Positions 6,486-7,166 of a stretch of DNA of 7,166 nt are shown in pieces (the stretch's first letter is position 1; each line of letters opens with the position of its first letter). The stretch comes from JAMLHN01 sp035708745 (GTDB lineage: Bacteria > Chloroflexota > Chloroflexia > Thermomicrobiales > UBA6265): positions 1 to 7,166 of the forward strand of contig DASTFJ010000021.1 in assembly GCA_035708745.1 (NCBI GenBank). Direction: 5' to 3'. The position numbers were made by a program, and so were the translations under genes. A model generated the notes under the pieces. The model had not been told where the DNA came from and made no database searches. It was given only the letters and a program-made list of their open reading frames with translations.

Positions 6486-6521
6486 CATTGTCATTCTGAA
6501 CGCAGTGAAGAATCTCTCTCG
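6486..6521 (+). repeat. Dispersed intergenic repeat, copy B
   Basis: The segment starts CATTGTCATTCTGA, followed by a GAAGAATCT core and a TCTCG end, matching copy A at 335-367 in the same orientation. It begins 34 bases after the stop of the SnoaL-cupin gene and, like copy A, lies between two convergent genes. The rest of 6453-6595 shows nothing else that I can interpret. Confidence 0.6.
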
Positions 6522-6595
6522 TTGGGGCAGCCAAAAGCCAATCCACATGCGCCAGACACGTTCCCTATTGCCGGCATTGGATCTCTCGAGTCTCG

Positions 6596-6613
6596 AAAAA
6601 GCTCAATTGTGAG
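6596..6613 (-). terminator. Possible weak intrinsic terminator for the minus-strand gene at the window end
   Basis: Read on the minus strand, CTCA-caat-TGAG is followed by one C and then TTTTT (6600-6596). It lies about 40 bases beyond the stop codon at 6653. The 4-bp stem is short, so the call is tentative; two more hairpins lie between it and the stop. Confidence 0.3.
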
Positions 6614-6619
6614 TAGCTG

Positions 6620-6651
6620 GGGTTTCAACCCAAGGCGAGGTTCGCAAACCT
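6620..6651. other. Two tandem short hairpins after the minus-strand gene
   Basis: GGGTTTCAACCC (6620-6631) can form a 4-bp stem with a TTCA loop, and AGGTT-cgca-AACCT (6638-6651) forms a 5-bp stem with a 4-base loop. The second abuts the stop codon at 6655-6653. Together with the hairpin and T-tract at 6596-6613 they may make a compound 3' end; they may also be unrelated. Confidence 0.35.
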
Positions 6652-6652
6652 G

Positions 6653-7166
6653 CTACACGTCGTCGGCGCGCAATGCGCGGGGGCGTTGCTGCGGAGCAGG
6701 CCCCGGTGCGGACGCTGCCGGCCGTGCCGGAGACGCCGGCGGCGCCTGTTTGGGAACCCCAATGGTCACCCCCTTGCGAGGAGATGCGGGAGTCGCCGCG
6801 GCCGATTTCAGCGACGATGCCGCCGACAGCACCATGCTGGCAGCGGTCTTGGTGGCGACTTGCGCGGGAGTTGCGGTGACCGGCGCAGCCGCGGTAGACG
6901 GAGCAACCGGAGCCGAGGTGGCAGTGGCCATCGCGGGAGTAGGCGCAGCTGGTTGTGAAACCGGTTTCGCGGCGGCAGCCTTCGCGGCCTTGGCTTGCTC
7001 AGCCGCCACCTCGCGCTTGCGCGCTGCCGACATCGGCTTGGCCGGGGGCGCTTTCTTGACGAATTTTTCAGTCCCCTGACCGCTCATGGCCAAGGCCATC
7101 GCCCGGTTGGTGGACGGCTTGAAGACCATGATGAGCATCAGCACCGCCACCACCAGCGGCCAAATG
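6653..7166 (-). CDS. Partial membrane-anchored Ala/Pro/Lys-rich protein (5' end beyond window)
   Basis: The visible part is 170 residues ending at TAG 6655-6653. The frame is open to the window edge, and a GTG at 7153 falls inside a hydrophobic stretch, so the true start is probably outside. The first visible residues (IWPLVVAVLMLIMVF) form a transmembrane helix or its end. They are followed by a conventional stretch, KPSTNRAMALAMSGQGTEKF, and then a long low-complexity tail. Its first part is Lys/Ala-rich and probably helical (MSAARKREVAAEQAKAAKAA). The rest is Ala/Pro/Ser/Thr-rich and probably disordered (many PAAP, AVAP and ATPAS-like units), ending in an Arg/Asp-containing RALRADDV. I recognise no family. 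The tail could span an envelope or act as a flexible linker on either side of the membrane. Low-complexity GC-rich sequence also opens the opposite frame, but the membrane helix supports the minus strand. The preceding gene is convergent. Confidence 0.65.
   Translation of the reverse strand, partial: IWPLVVAVLMLIMVFKPSTNRAMALAMSGQGTEKFVKKAPPAKPMSAARKREVAAEQAKAAKAAAAKPVSQPAAPTPAMATATSAPVAPSTAAAPVTATPAQVATKTAASMVLSAASSLKSAAATPASPRKGVTIGVPKQAPPASPARPAASAPGPAPQQRPRALRADDV

Noticed and set aside
6522..7079. A 185-codon plus-strand frame rich in Gly and Ala opposite the last gene
   Set aside because: It is explained by the low-complexity Ala/Pro codons of the minus-strand gene, which also has a membrane helix. 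The plus frame has no convincing domain or ribosome-binding site.
1..7166. Search by eye for tRNA, rRNA, CRISPR arrays, transposases and phage integration sites
   Set aside because: No cloverleaf-like gene, regularly spaced repeat array, transposase motif or terminal inverted repeat pair was seen.

Overview
This is a GC-rich bacterial window. It most likely comes from a member of the Chloroflexota, perhaps near Thermomicrobiales/Sphaerobacter. That placement is inferred from three things: a large ATPase-TPR-LuxR regulator of the type these bacteria carry in many copies, a short dispersed repeat of the form CATTGTCATYCTGA...GAAGRATCT between genes, and the high-GC codon use. It is not proven.

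Layout, left to right. (1) 3-272, plus strand: a small membrane protein with an acidic tail; its start may lie outside the window. (2) 273-429: a convergent intergenic gap holding repeat copy A. (3) 1163-430, minus strand: a two-gene operon with a 4-base GTGA overlap. A small helical protein comes first, then a protein resembling TumE/DUF6516-type toxins; together they form a candidate toxin-antitoxin-like module. (4) 1164-1294: a divergent intergenic region. It holds the operon's ribosome-binding site and a possible promoter. It also holds an open minus-strand reading frame that ends in an ATGA overlap with the operon's first gene and may be the tail of a lost gene. (5) 1295-2467, plus: an exported or membrane-anchored alpha/beta hydrolase of the secretory lipase (LIP) type. 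(6) 2531-5032, plus: an 833-residue regulator with an excisionase/MerR-like HTH at its N-terminus, an NTPase core, TPR-like repeats and a LuxR HTH at its C-terminus. A 12-base palindrome and repeated GGACA boxes surround its start. (7) 5151-6452, plus: a membrane-anchored protein with one SnoaL/NTF2-like domain and two degenerate cupin-like domains. (8) 6453-6652: a convergent gap with repeat copy B, tandem hairpins and a possible terminator. (9) 7166-6653, minus: the C-terminal part of a membrane-anchored Ala/Pro/Lys-rich protein that continues beyond the window.

The three plus-strand genes from 1295 to 6452 run in the same direction with gaps of 63 and 118 bases. The regulator may control the hydrolase, the SnoaL-cupin protein or both, but only proximity supports this. 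No rRNA, tRNA, CRISPR array, transposase or phage gene was recognised. The best candidates for something undescribed are the TumE-like pair with an unrecognised partner, the SnoaL-cupin-cupin architecture, and the unexplained coding-like tail upstream of the pair.
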